Shown: positions 25,766 to 34,698, numbered from the stretch's first letter. The stretch is DNA of 64,000 bases from Streptomyces coffeae (GCF_016741875.1 NZ_JAERRF010000013.1:62001-126000), one strand, 5' to 3'. Numbers and translations are program-made. Notes: generated by a model not told the origin, from the letters alone.

Positions 25766-27058
25766 ATGGACGCCGCGTTCACCGAGGAACAGGACCAGAT
25801 CCGCCGTACGCTGCGGGCACTGCTGCGGGAGCGGTGCGACGCGCACGCGGTCAAGGCGGCGGTCCGCACCGCGCCCGGCCATGACGGTTCGCTGTGGCGG
25901 CTGCTCGCCCGGCGTCCGGGCCTCCCCGGGCTGGCCCTGCCCGAGGCGTACGGCGGTGTCGGCTGCGGATCCGTCGAACTGGCCCTGGCCTGCGAGGAGG
26001 CCGGACGGGCGCTGCTTCCCTCGCCCCTGCTGGCCACCGCCGTGCTCACCGCGCCGCTCCTCGCCCGGCTCGGCACCGACGCCCAGTGCGCCGAACTGCT
26101 GCCGCGGATCGTCAGCGGGGAGCTGACGGCGGCGCTCGCGGTGCCGGGTGGTGCGCTGCCGGAGGCGCTCGGGCTGACCGGAACGCGCGCGGAGGCCGCC
26201 GGGGGAACGCGGAACGGCTGGGCGGGCGGCGGACGCGCGGGCGGGGTGCAGGCGCGTCATGACGGCGAGGCAGGGTGGCGGCTGTACGGACAGGTGGAGC
26301 AGGTGCTCGACGGTCACAGCGCGGGGCTGCTGCTGGTCGCGGCCCACGCCGGGGGCTGTACGCGCGGCCGGACCCTGCTGTTCCTGGTCCGGGGCGAGGC
26401 GGCCGGACTCACCCGCACCCGGCTGACCGCGCTCGACGAGACGCGGCCGCAGGCCCGTATCGAGCTGCGGGACGTGGCGGCGCAGCCGCTGGGCGGCGAC
26501 CCCGGCCGTGCCGCGGACGGGGACCCGGAGCGGGCAGTGGACGGGCTGGTCCGGCTGGGCGTCACGGCCGCGGCTCAACTCGCCGCCGAGGCCGTGGGGG
26601 TGGCCGACGCGGCGCTGGCGCACACGGTCGCGTACGTACGGGAGCGGGAGCAGTTCGGCCGTCCCATCGGCTCCTTCCAGGCGGTCAAGCACCGGCTGGC
26701 GGATGTCTATGTCCGGGTCCAGGCGGCCCGTTCGGCGGCGTACTACGCGGCCTGGGCAACGGACCGGACGGACGCCCCGGACCGGCGGCGGGACGACCAC
26801 GAGGCGGCGGTCGCGGGCGGCCTGGCGCTTGCCCAGGCGCTGGAGGCGCAGCGCGCGGCGGCGGCCGAGGCCGTACAGCTCCACGGCGGTATCGGCTTCA
26901 CCTGGGAGCACGACGCCCATCTCGCCTTCAAGCGGGCGGCTTCGGACGAACTGCTCTTCGGCCCTGTCCACCGGCTGCGGGCGTGCGCGGCGGAGCGGGA
27001 CGGGCTGTTCGGCGTCGCGTCGCCCTCGGCGGCCTCCCGGACGGCGGTGGCGGTCTGA
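25766..27058 (+). CDS. Acyl-CoA dehydrogenase
   Basis: 430-residue acyl-CoA dehydrogenase of the small-partner type: a reduced beta-domain and a well-kept C-terminal domain with REREQFGRPIGSFQAVKHRL and LHGGIGFTWEHDAHLAFKRA. Low-complexity Gly/Arg stretches (about residues 135-155) interrupt the middle domain. It has no partner dehydrogenase next to it; the large-type enzyme at 9702 shares the operator and could pair with it. Its stop overlaps the next start (TGATG). Confidence 0.88.
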   Translation: MDAAFTEEQDQIRRTLRALLRERCDAHAVKAAVRTAPGHDGSLWRLLARRPGLPGLALPEAYGGVGCGSVELALACEEAGRALLPSPLLATAVLTAPLLARLGTDAQCAELLPRIVSGELTAALAVPGGALPEALGLTGTRAEAAGGTRNGWAGGGRAGGVQARHDGEAGWRLYGQVEQVLDGHSAGLLLVAAHAGGCTRGRTLLFLVRGEAAGLTRTRLTALDETRPQARIELRDVAAQPLGGDPGRAADGDPERAVDGLVRLGVTAAAQLAAEAVGVADAALAHTVAYVREREQFGRPIGSFQAVKHRLADVYVRVQAARSAAYYAAWATDRTDAPDRRRDDHEAAVAGGLALAQALEAQRAAAAEAVQLHGGIGFTWEHDAHLAFKRAASDELLFGPVHRLRACAAERDGLFGVASPSAASRTAVAV

Positions 27059-27540
27059 TGGCCGGTCACGGTGTGCGGCTGGTGCGGAAGGTGTCGTCGA
27101 CCCGCGCGTTCGCGAAGGTCGCACCGCATGTGATCCCGGTGTTCGACCGCACCGTCCACCGGCTGACCCGCGGCCGGGTGCTGCCGAGCGCGCTGATGCT
27201 GCCCGGGGTGATCCTCACGGCCCGGGGCGCGCGGACGGGACAGCCCCGCCGTACACCGCTGGCGTGCATGCCGGAGGAGGGCGGCAGCTGGATCCTGGTC
27301 GGCAGCAACTTCGGCCGCCCGGGGCATCCGGCGTGGACCGCGAATCTGCTGCGGCATCCGGACGCGGAGATCAGCTGGCAGGGCCGGGACATCGTGGTGC
27401 GGGCACGGCTGCTGGAGGGGCCGGAGCGGGAGTCGGCCTGGGCGGCGGTGCTGGCCTTCTGGCCGCCGTACGCGAGCTATCAGGCGCGGGTGGAGCGCCG
27501 GATCCGCCTCTTCCGGCTGGAACCGGACTCGCGCGACTGA
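27058..27540 (+). CDS. Deazaflavin (F420)-dependent nitroreductase-family protein
   Basis: 160-residue split-barrel protein of the Ddn/DUF385 family, whose members bind coenzyme F420 and reduce quinones or enones. Typical features are the RGARTGQPRRTPLACMPE strand-turn and the GSNFGRPGHPAWTANLLRHPDAEI block. It starts in an overlap with the dehydrogenase stop and so belongs to the operon under operator copy 8. Reduction of an unsaturated intermediate with F420H2 is plausible; fbiC, needed for F420 synthesis, lies in the same window. Confidence 0.87.
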   Translation: MAGHGVRLVRKVSSTRAFAKVAPHVIPVFDRTVHRLTRGRVLPSALMLPGVILTARGARTGQPRRTPLACMPEEGGSWILVGSNFGRPGHPAWTANLLRHPDAEISWQGRDIVVRARLLEGPERESAWAAVLAFWPPYASYQARVERRIRLFRLEPDSRD

Positions 27541-27611
27541 GCGGAAACCTTCCTTCTGTCCCGGATGCCCCTCCGTTCCCTGCGGCCCCCGCCCCGTTCC
27601 GGGGAACGGCA

Positions 27612-27644
27612 GCGGCGGACCACTCGGGTCGAGTGGTCCGCCGC
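27612..27644. terminator. Bidirectional hairpin terminator
   Basis: Perfect 15-bp stem with a 3-base loop (GCGGCGGACCACTCG / CGAGTGGTCCGCCGC) between the converging Ddn-family and TetR genes. A stem this strong can stop transcription from either side. Confidence 0.8.
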
Positions 27645-27702
27645 GGCGTGACAGGACGTGCTGGCCCGCCGGTCGGCCGGACCGGCGCGCGGTACTACCC
27701 GG

Positions 27703-28350
27703 CTATTTCGCCGGCTTACGGCCGGTGACGCCCAGGTGCACGATGTGGGCCAGGCTCGGCTTGAGCTCGGCCTGCTTCACACCCCAGCTCTGGAAGCCCT
27801 TCTGGTGCGCGGCGACCGCGGCCAGCATCGCGACGAGCGAGCCCGCGACCGCCGCGGCGCTGATGTGCTTGTCGATCCGGCCCTTCGCCTGGAGGTCCTT
27901 GACGGCGTCCGTGAGGGAGTTGGTCACGGCGTTGAGGATCTTCATGCGGATTTTGTAGAACCGCTTGTCGCCCTCGGCCGCACCCAGGTCGACCACCCGC
28001 AGGATGGCGTCGTGTTTGCGCCAGAACGAGAGGAAGCCGTCGACCAGGTCCTCCGCGGCCTGTGCCCCGGACTTCCCGGCCCAGGAGCGCCCGGCGACCA
28101 GATCGGTCAGCGCCGCGCCCTCCTTCGCCATCTCCTCCGCGAGCTCGAGGACGGCGCCCTCCACATCGGGGAAGTATTGGTAGAACGTCGCAGGCGAGGT
28201 CCCTGCCTTGCGTGCGACATCGATGACCTTGACATCTCGGTACGGGGATGAGCTGAGCATCTCGCTGAGGCAGTCGAGCAGCTTCTGCCGCGTCGCCTGC
28301 CCGCGGCGACCGGCCACCCGCCCGTCGACGGTGCGTACTTGTCCTGTCAT
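27703..28350 (-). CDS. TetR-family regulator
   Basis: 215 residues with a TetR helix-turn-helix at about residues 20-66 (VIDVARKAGTSPATFYQYFPD) and a ligand-binding domain after it. The long AKEG...FLSFWRKHDAILRVVDLG core and conserved position beside the AfsK genes match the TetR gene found next to afsK in other Streptomyces. It is the only TetR-type regulator in the window and so a candidate to bind the 17-bp palindrome, but no copy of that palindrome lies in its own promoter. The ribosome binding site is weak. Its target is therefore uncertain. Confidence 0.88.
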   Translation of the reverse strand: MTGQVRTVDGRVAGRRGQATRQKLLDCLSEMLSSSPYRDVKVIDVARKAGTSPATFYQYFPDVEGAVLELAEEMAKEGAALTDLVAGRSWAGKSGAQAAEDLVDGFLSFWRKHDAILRVVDLGAAEGDKRFYKIRMKILNAVTNSLTDAVKDLQAKGRIDKHISAAAVAGSLVAMLAAVAAHQKGFQSWGVKQAELKPSLAHIVHLGVTGRKPAK

Positions 28351-28694
28351 GCCGTCAGCTTACCGAGGGGTGATCAGAGCGCGATTCGGCTGCGTGCAAA
28401 TGGGTTTAGCGAGGGATGAGAGGGTTTGTCGGGCCTCCCGAGCAGGTCGGAATGGCTTATTCCGGCTGTTGTCGACCCGCGGAACCCGATCCGAGAGCAC
28501 TCACCCACCTGAGTGATTCATGTTATCAACAGCCTGTGGATAACAATGGTGGATGAGCTGCCGGGGACCCGGAGGCGATGGTGCAGGATTGGCCGAAAGG
28601 TGAGAATTCCGGAGCGGGCGCGGGGGGCGATCCCCCGTTAGCGTGGCAATAGGGAAGAACGCTCCCTACAGGAGGACGCGGGAGGATCCGGGAC
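28351..28694. other. Divergent intergenic region between TetR and VOC genes
   Basis: No gene is seen in 344 bases. It holds an inverted repeat TGTTATC-N11-GATAACA (28521-28545), within which TTATCAACA and TGTGGATAA resemble a facing pair of DnaA boxes, and a smaller repeat ACTCA-N6-TGAGT just before it (28499-28514). The two genes' promoters must lie here. Confidence 0.5.
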
Positions 28695-29552
28695 ATGGCC
28701 GCATTCGCCGAAGGCGTGCCCTGCTGGGCGGACGCGATGCTTCCCGACCTCGAGGCGGGCAAGCGCTTCTATGGCGAGCTGTTCGGCTGGACCTTCGAGG
28801 AGCGCGCCACGGACTACGGCCTGTACACCCGCGCGCTGCTCGGCGGAAAGGATGTCGCCGGGCTCGTGCCCAAGCCCGACGGACGGATGCCGACCGTCTG
28901 GAACATCTACTTCGCCACCAGGGACGCCGCCGCGACCGCCGCCCGGATCCGTGAGGCGGGCGGCCGGGTGATCGCTCCCCCCGTATGGATCGACGACTCC
29001 TGTGTCATGGCCACGGCCGCCGACCCGGGCGGCGCGGTCTTCGGGCTCTGGCAGGCGGGCAGCCACTCCGGCTTCGCCCGGCGCGGAACCCCGGGCTCGT
29101 ACGGCTGGACCGAGGTCCACACCCGTCAGCCCCGTCCGGTGGACGCCTTCTACCGGGCGGTCTTCGGATACGACATGGAGCCCGTCACCCTGCGCGAGTC
29201 CGGTGCCGCCGCGGCGCCCGGGCCCCGGGACGCCGCCGCACCCGATCTTGTTCTCTGGTCACCGCGCGGCGGGCCCACCGGGCCCCGGTACGCGATCGGT
29301 GGACGGGTGGTGATCGACGACCGGTACCCGGCCGAACTGCCCGCGCATTTCCTCACGTACTTTGTGGTGGCGGGCTGCGACCAAGCGCTGCGCACGGCCC
29401 ACCGGCTGGGCGCGCGAGTTCTCAATGACCCCGAAGATACGCCGTACGGGCGTTTCGCGGTCCTTGCGGACAATCAGGGCGCGGTCTTCGCCGTCATCGA
29501 CACCTCGGCGACGGCTCCTTCCGCGGCGGAGAGCAGGGCGGGGCCGGGCTGA
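28695..29552 (+). CDS. kbpA: VOC-fold protein, probable AfsK-binding protein KbpA
   Basis: 285 residues with two vicinal-oxygen-chelate (glyoxalase-like) modules, about residues 8-125 and 135-275. No clear set of metal ligands stands out, which suits a binding rather than catalytic role. In S. coelicolor, KbpA is a protein of this kind that binds AfsK and inhibits its autophosphorylation; it is encoded, as I recall, next to afsK. The position here directly upstream of afsK supports the same identity, but the name rests on context and fold, not on alignment. GGGAGG precedes the ATG. Confidence 0.72.
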   Translation: MAAFAEGVPCWADAMLPDLEAGKRFYGELFGWTFEERATDYGLYTRALLGGKDVAGLVPKPDGRMPTVWNIYFATRDAAATAARIREAGGRVIAPPVWIDDSCVMATAADPGGAVFGLWQAGSHSGFARRGTPGSYGWTEVHTRQPRPVDAFYRAVFGYDMEPVTLRESGAAAAPGPRDAAAPDLVLWSPRGGPTGPRYAIGGRVVIDDRYPAELPAHFLTYFVVAGCDQALRTAHRLGARVLNDPEDTPYGRFAVLADNQGAVFAVIDTSATAPSAAESRAGPG

Positions 29553-29749
29553 GAGCGCGGTGACGGCCGCGCCGTCGAACCGGGTGGTGTCCGGCTCCGT
29601 ATCGCCCGATGACACGACGATTCGCCCCCGGGTTCGCAACCGCCGCCTTCGCCAGAGAGAATGCGGGATGCGTGCCGCCGGACGGTTTGTCGGTGAGACG
29701 CTGCACGGGGCTGTATTTTTTCAAGCCCCCACGGGGAGGTGGCAGGCAA

Positions 29750-32437
29750 GTGGTGGAGCAGCTGACGCAGCACGATCCGAGGCGGATCGGCCCTTTCGAG
29801 GTGCTCGGTCGGCTCGGCGCGGGCGGCATGGGGCTGGTCTATCTGGCCCGCTCGGCATCGGGCCGACGGGTCGCGATCAAGACGGTGCGGACCGAGCTCG
29901 CCGAGGACCAGCTGTTCCGCGTCCGGTTCACCCGTGAGGTGGAGGCGGCCCGCGCGGTCAGCGGCTTCTACACGGCCGCGGTGGTCGACGCCGATCCACG
30001 GGCGGCGGTGCCCTGGCTGGCCACGGCGTACGTCCCCGCGCCCTCCCTCGAGGAGATCGTCAACGAGTGCGGACCCATGCCCGCCCAGGCGGTGCGCTGG
30101 CTGGCGGCCGGGGTCGCCGAGGCGTTGCAGTCCATCCACGGCGCGGGGCTGGTCCACCGGGATCTGAAGCCGTCGAACGTCCTGGTCGTCGAGGACGGCC
30201 CGCGCGTGATCGACTTCGGTATCGCCTCCGGTGTCTCGAACACCCGGCTGACGATGACGAACGTCGCTGTCGGCACCCCCGCCTACATGTCGCCCGAGCA
30301 GGCGCGTGACTCGCGCAGTGTGACCGGCGCCAGCGACATCTTCTCGCTCGGCTCGACCCTGACCTTCGCGGCCACCGGACATGCGCCCTTCCACGGCGCG
30401 AACCCGGTGGAGACCGTGTTCATGCTGCTGCGCGAGGGCCCGGATCTGGCCGGGCTGCCCGATGAGCTGCGGCCGCTGATCGAATCGTGCATGCAGATGG
30501 AGGCCGACCGCCGCCCCTCCCCGGCCGACCTTCAGGCGCAGCTGGCCCCGCATCTGTTCGCCTCCAACGCCGACGACAGCGGTACGGCCTCGGCCTGGCT
30601 GCCCGGGGGCGCCGTCGCGCTCATCGAGCGCAAGCGCAGCGGGCGCAACCAGGTGCGCGGCGCCTCCGGCTCGCGCCCCGCGCCCGGTGGCGGCGGCCGC
30701 TCCTCCCAGGGCGCCTCCCCGGGCGCCTCCCCGGGCGGTGGAAGCGGCGGCGCCGGGCGTGCCTCGGCCCCGCTGCCGCCGGAGCGCCCGCCCACACCGC
30801 CGCCCTCCTACGCGCAGCCGGCCGGCGCCGGAGCCGCCACCGGGGACGGCCCCGGCGGCCGCCACGGCGCGTCGTCGCCCGCCGGTGCGGGCGGCTGGGA
30901 GCCGGTGGGCGTGGGTGACCCGCGCGGCGGTCTGCGCGCCCCGGAGGCCGCGAGCCCGCCGAGCGCCCTGGGCTCCATCGGACCGGGCCGGCATGCCGCC
31001 CCCGCCGGGCCCCCGTCCGCCGTACCGTCCGCGCCCCTGCCCGCCGCGGCCGACGGCCCGGTGCAGTTGCCCGGCTCGAAGGTGCCGATCGGGCCCGGGA
31101 TGCGGGCCGCGGACACCCGTGAGCCGCAGCCGCGGCAGGACACCGGCCCCGCCACGGGCTGGGTGCGCCCGCCCAGCGGGCTGACCACCGGCGGGGCGAA
31201 CGGCGGTGAGGCCGCGGCCACGGGCGCCGTGCCGCCGCCCTCCCCCGACGTGTCCGCCGACGCGGCCGACGGGCCGGGCGGCGCGGGCGGCCAGGGCCGC
31301 TGGCGGCCCTGGCGGTTCCGGATGTCCAACGACGTCTGGGGCACCCCGGCCGTCGCCGACGATCTGCTCTACGTCACCTCCTTCGAGGTGCACGCCCTGG
31401 ATGTGGCCACCGGGCGGCGACAGTTCAAGACCCGCGACGTGGCCTGGGCGATGGCCGTGGCCAACGGGCGGATCCACGCCTCCGACGGCCCGACGCTCTA
31501 CGCGCTGGACGCGGAGGACGGCGCCGAGCGCTGGCGGCTGTCGACCGACGGCTGGGTCTACTCGCTCACGGTGGACCGCGGCACGGTCGTCACCGGTACC
31601 CGCGGCGGTGGCGTCCAGGCGTGGGAGGCGGCCAACGGCGAGCTGCTGTGGGAGAAGCAGGGCCTCCAGACGGACTTCGAGACGCCCGAGTCCGGGCCGG
31701 TCATCCACGACGGCACGGTCTTTGTGTGGGCGGAGGGGCGGCTGCGCGCCCTGGAGGCGCGCACCGGCGCGGAGCGCTGGTCGTACCCGATCGGCGACGC
31801 GGCGGCCTGTGGCGGGGTTCCGATGCGGTTGCTGTCGGCCCCCGATGGGGTCGTCTATGTCACCGCCGGTACCCGGGTGCTGGCGATCGACATCGCGCGC
31901 GGCGATGTGCGGTGGCGTTTCGAGGCGCCCGCCGTCTTCCTGTGCGCGCCCGCGTACGCGCCGGGGCCCGCGGTGACCGGCGGCGGTATCTACATCGCCG
32001 ACTACCTCGGCACGGTCTACGCCCTGGACGCGGCGAACGGACGCGACCGCTGGCGGATCGCCACCGAGTCGCGCCAGTCGATCGAACCGGTGCTGGTGGC
32101 GGACGGCTCGGTGCATCTGGGCAGCGGCAGCGCGCTGTACACGCTCGACGCGGTCACCGGCACCCCCAAGTGGCGTTTCGCCGCGGGCGGCGAGGTCATC
32201 GGCTCCCCGGTCGTCGCGGACGGACGGGTCCACTTCGGCTCGGCCGACCACTGTCTCTACACGGTGGACGCGGCGGGCGGACAGCTGCGGTGGAAGCTGG
32301 CCACGGGCGGTGAGATCACCGGGTCCCCGGTGGCCGCCGGGGGTGTGGTGTACGCGTGCAGCAAGGACCGCTGTGTCTACGCGCTGGACGCGGTCAAGGG
32401 CACCGGGCAGTCGCGCCCCTCCAGCAACCGCCCCTGA
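29750..32437 (+). CDS. afsK: Serine/threonine protein kinase AfsK
   Basis: Hanks-type kinase at residues about 15-270: glycine loop LGAGGMGLVYLA, Lys44 in VAIKTV, HRDLKPSN, DFGIASG and GTPAYMSPEQ are all intact. A Pro/Gly/Ser-rich linker of about 240 residues follows, then a C-terminal PQQ-type beta-propeller (about residues 520-890, repeats such as YALDAANGRDRWRIATE). AfsK autophosphorylates and phosphorylates AfsR, and is inhibited by KbpA. No transmembrane segment is seen. The start GTG at 29750 gives a product beginning MVEQLTQHDPRRIGPFEVLG, like the known protein; GGGAGG lies ten bases upstream. At 895 aa it is longer than S. coelicolor AfsK (799 aa), mainly in the linker. Confidence 0.95.
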   Translation: MVEQLTQHDPRRIGPFEVLGRLGAGGMGLVYLARSASGRRVAIKTVRTELAEDQLFRVRFTREVEAARAVSGFYTAAVVDADPRAAVPWLATAYVPAPSLEEIVNECGPMPAQAVRWLAAGVAEALQSIHGAGLVHRDLKPSNVLVVEDGPRVIDFGIASGVSNTRLTMTNVAVGTPAYMSPEQARDSRSVTGASDIFSLGSTLTFAATGHAPFHGANPVETVFMLLREGPDLAGLPDELRPLIESCMQMEADRRPSPADLQAQLAPHLFASNADDSGTASAWLPGGAVALIERKRSGRNQVRGASGSRPAPGGGGRSSQGASPGASPGGGSGGAGRASAPLPPERPPTPPPSYAQPAGAGAATGDGPGGRHGASSPAGAGGWEPVGVGDPRGGLRAPEAASPPSALGSIGPGRHAAPAGPPSAVPSAPLPAAADGPVQLPGSKVPIGPGMRAADTREPQPRQDTGPATGWVRPPSGLTTGGANGGEAAATGAVPPPSPDVSADAADGPGGAGGQGRWRPWRFRMSNDVWGTPAVADDLLYVTSFEVHALDVATGRRQFKTRDVAWAMAVANGRIHASDGPTLYALDAEDGAERWRLSTDGWVYSLTVDRGTVVTGTRGGGVQAWEAANGELLWEKQGLQTDFETPESGPVIHDGTVFVWAEGRLRALEARTGAERWSYPIGDAAACGGVPMRLLSAPDGVVYVTAGTRVLAIDIARGDVRWRFEAPAVFLCAPAYAPGPAVTGGGIYIADYLGTVYALDAANGRDRWRIATESRQSIEPVLVADGSVHLGSGSALYTLDAVTGTPKWRFAAGGEVIGSPVVADGRVHFGSADHCLYTVDAAGGQLRWKLATGGEITGSPVAAGGVVYACSKDRCVYALDAVKGTGQSRPSSNRP

Positions 32438-32516
32438 CGGACGGGTCGGTCCGGGCTGCGCTCCCGGGCCGACGGCGGTGCTCCTGACAACTCCTGCTAC
32501 CGTTGCGCGCGTTCAG

Positions 32517-32544
32517 CGACCTCCCGGGGGAGCACGGGAGGTCG
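32517..32544 (+). terminator. Hairpin terminator after afsK
   Basis: Perfect 10-bp stem CGACCTCCCG / CGGGAGGTCG with an 8-base loop, 80 bases after the afsK stop. Confidence 0.6.
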
Positions 32545-32669
32545 GTGGACCGGTTTGAGGAGTTCCCTTCCCGAAGGCGCCGGGACCGGGCTCCGTTTCC
32601 CCCATCCGCCGCGTTCGCGGAACCTCGACGCCGTCCGGAACCGCGGTGACGGGTGAGGTCGTCTCCGCC

Positions 32670-32718
32670 TACTGAGAATCCGGGCTACTGAAGGATCCGG
32701 GCTACTGAGGATCCGGGC
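32670..32718. repeat. Three direct repeats upstream of the lipoprotein gene
   Basis: Three head-to-tail 16-17 base units of the form TACTGAGGATCCGGGC, differing by one or two bases, end about 20 bases before the likely lipoprotein promoter. Tandem copies on one face and spacing of about 16-17 bases could be activator sites or simple duplication. Confidence 0.7.
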
Positions 32719-32825
32719 CGACCCCGATGTGACTTTGGGGTAGGGAGTGCCGTTGCTAGGGTGGCGTGCACTTGTCAACTGGCTTGTAGTTGGCTCGTTT
32801 GTGTCTTTCAACGGGGGAGAATTCC

Positions 32826-33383
32826 ATGCATCGCCGTTCTGTACGCCTGCTTGCCGTCACCCTCATCGGACTGATGGCGCTCACCGGATGCGGAAAGAAG
32901 GGCAGGAGCCACGGCGGCGGCTTGGGCGGCCTCGGCTCGGGCGGCAGCGGCGGTGACTCCCCGGCGTCCGACCCCAGCGGTCTGCCCAGCGGCGTGCCCA
33001 CCGATCTGCCCTCGGGCGCCCCCTCGTACACCCCGGGCTACCCGACGCCCTCCAGCTCCTACAGCTACTCGGCGCCGCCCACCTACAACCCGGACGCCAC
33101 GAACGAGACCAGCGGCACCAACTGCCGCTACGACCAGTCCACCGGGCAGTTCAAGTACGACGTGAAGGTCACCAACACCGACTCCAGCCGGAGCTTCCGC
33201 TACTCGATCAGCGTCAAGTGGAACGACTACGCGGACGACGGACTGCTCGGCTACGACAGCCAGGACGTGACCGTCCTGCCCGGCCAGAGCGAGACCTTCA
33301 CCGCGACCGCCGGCTACACCATCACCAAGCGGACCCAGTACACCTGCCAGATCAGTCTGGCCAGTAAGTACACCACCAGCTGA
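32826..33383 (+). CDS. Small secreted lipoprotein
   Basis: 185 residues with a type II signal peptide (RRSVRLLAVTLIGLMALTGC, lipobox LTGC), a Gly/Ser/Pro-rich spacer (about residues 25-95, with TPSSSYSYSAPPTYNP) and a C-terminal domain of about 85 residues resembling an Ig-like or FxLYD-type fold (VTNTDSSRSFRYSISVKW). It should be anchored on the outer face of the membrane. GGGGGAG lies six bases before ATG 32826. In S. coelicolor a gene between afsK and afsS occupies a matching position. Function unknown. Confidence 0.82.
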   Translation: MHRRSVRLLAVTLIGLMALTGCGKKGRSHGGGLGGLGSGGSGGDSPASDPSGLPSGVPTDLPSGAPSYTPGYPTPSSSYSYSAPPTYNPDATNETSGTNCRYDQSTGQFKYDVKVTNTDSSRSFRYSISVKWNDYADDGLLGYDSQDVTVLPGQSETFTATAGYTITKRTQYTCQISLASKYTTS

Positions 33384-33483
33384 GCCGGCCCGGGGGGGAC
33401 GGTGAGCGCGAGGGTCCGCGGGGCTTCTCCCTCGAGCGGCCCGGAGAGCTGACGCACTACCACTGAGCGGGGCCGACCGGTGT

Positions 33484-34251
33484 TCAGCGCAGCCGGAAGC
33501 CGGGCGTACGGGCCGCGAACCGCGCGGCCTGGCGTTCCGGCGGCAGATTCCCCAGCGCGATCAACTGCGGGGCCTGGGCGAGCGCCTGGGTCAGTGCCGC
33601 CTCCTTCGCCGTCCACAGCGCCCGTACCGTCCCCTGCACCGCCTCCGTCGGGTACGACGCCATGACGGAGGCGGCGCGCACGGCGGCCGCCGTGGCCTCT
33701 CCGGCCGGAACCACCTCGCTCACCAGGCCCGTCTCATACGCCCGCCGGGCCGAGACCCGCTCCGCGGTGCCCATCAGCGCCATCCGCGCGACCTCGCCGA
33801 ACGGCATACGCTGCGCCATGTAGATGGCCTCGTAGGCGCTGACCATCCCATAGGTGGTGTGCGGATCGAAGAAGGTCGCCTGCTCGTCGGCAACGATGAA
33901 CTCCGCCTCGCCCAGCAGGTAGAACGCCCCGCCGCAGGCCATTCCGCCCACCGCCGCGACCACCGGCTTCCACAGGTCGTTCGCCTTCGGCCCGACCGTG
34001 CGCAGCGGATCGTCGAGGGCGTACGGCGACGAGGGCTGGGGCACCTCCACCGAGCGGTCGACCCCGGTGCAGAAGGCCCGTTCGCCCGCGCCGGTGAGGA
34101 CCACGGCCCGGACCGAGTCGTCCCGGCGGAAGCGGCGCCAGACGGCGATCAGTTCGTCCGCGGTCTCCAGGTCGATGGCGTTGTGCCGCTCGGGCCGGTC
34201 GAGGGTGACCACGGCGACGCCGCCCTCCTCGGTCCTGACGCGCACCGTCAT
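33484..34251 (-). CDS. Enoyl-CoA hydratase/isomerase-family protein
   Basis: 255-residue crotonase-fold protein. The oxyanion-hole regions are GERAFCTGVD and GGMACGGAFYLL. At the second catalytic region the sequence reads FFDPHTTYGMVSAYEA, without the usual hydratase Glu pair, so the reaction could be isomerisation, hydrolysis or ring cleavage instead of hydration. Its ATG overlaps the DUF35 stop as ATGA, making it the third gene of the minus-strand operon thiolase-like, DUF35, hydratase under operator copy 9. Confidence 0.87.
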   Translation of the reverse strand: MTVRVRTEEGGVAVVTLDRPERHNAIDLETADELIAVWRRFRRDDSVRAVVLTGAGERAFCTGVDRSVEVPQPSSPYALDDPLRTVGPKANDLWKPVVAAVGGMACGGAFYLLGEAEFIVADEQATFFDPHTTYGMVSAYEAIYMAQRMPFGEVARMALMGTAERVSARRAYETGLVSEVVPAGEATAAAVRAASVMASYPTEAVQGTVRALWTAKEAALTQALAQAPQLIALGNLPPERQAARFAARTPGFRLR

Positions 34252-34688
34252 GGCCGCTCCAGCAGCCAGCGCAGCACGGTGGGTCCGTCCGCGGGCTGGT
34301 GGAAGACCGCCTTCACCGGGGCGCCGATCCGGATCCGGTCGGGGGCGACGGAGTTCAGCGGGGCGTCGGCGGACTCGACGAGATTGCCCACCAGCCGGAT
34401 CCGCGGATGCTCGGCCAGCTCCACCAGGACCACGTTGTACGGGGCCTGGGCGGCGTAGCCGGGCAGCAGTGGTGGATGGGGCAGGACGTACGACCAGATC
34501 CGGCCACGGCCGTTGGTCCTTTTCCACAGGTGCTCGAAGGACTGGCAGGACGGACAGCAGGGCCGGGGCGGGAAGCGCGGTTCGGCGCAGGCGGCGCAGG
34601 TCTGGACGCGCAGCTCCCCGCGGGCGGCGTAGGTGAAGAAGGGGGCGCCGTCCTCGTCGGGGACGGGCTGGAGCAATGCCGTTGTCAT
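34248..34688 (-). CDS. DUF35 OB-fold/zinc-ribbon protein (second copy)
   Basis: 146 residues; zinc ribbon CAACAEPRFPPRPCCPSC at about residues 32-49, then the OB-fold (GRIWSYVLPHPPLLPGY; APYNVVLVELAEHPRIRLVG). It directly follows the thiolase-like gene with a 10-base gap and GAGGAG in front, the standard arrangement of Ltp/DUF35 aldolase pairs. It lacks the long N-terminal extension of the copy at 22032. Likely forms a complex with the 34699 product. Confidence 0.9.
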   Translation of the reverse strand: MTTALLQPVPDEDGAPFFTYAARGELRVQTCAACAEPRFPPRPCCPSCQSFEHLWKRTNGRGRIWSYVLPHPPLLPGYAAQAPYNVVLVELAEHPRIRLVGNLVESADAPLNSVAPDRIRIGAPVKAVFHQPADGPTVLRWLLERP

Positions 34689-34698
34689 GTCGGTCGAC

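Larger units (their letters stand above)
32438..32825. other. Intergenic region between afsK and the lipoprotein gene
   Basis: No gene is seen in 388 bases. It contains the afsK terminator hairpin (32517-32544), three direct repeats (32670-32718) and a possible lipoprotein promoter around 32735-32760 (TTGGGG-N16-TAGGGT). Confidence 0.55.

Noticed and set aside
29474..32251. Very long open frame antisense to afsK (925 codons)
   Set aside because: It is a mirror of codon bias in high-GC DNA: no ribosome binding site, no family motifs, and it lies over a clearly identified kinase gene. The same applies to long frames opposite afsR (41267-42970) and fbiC.
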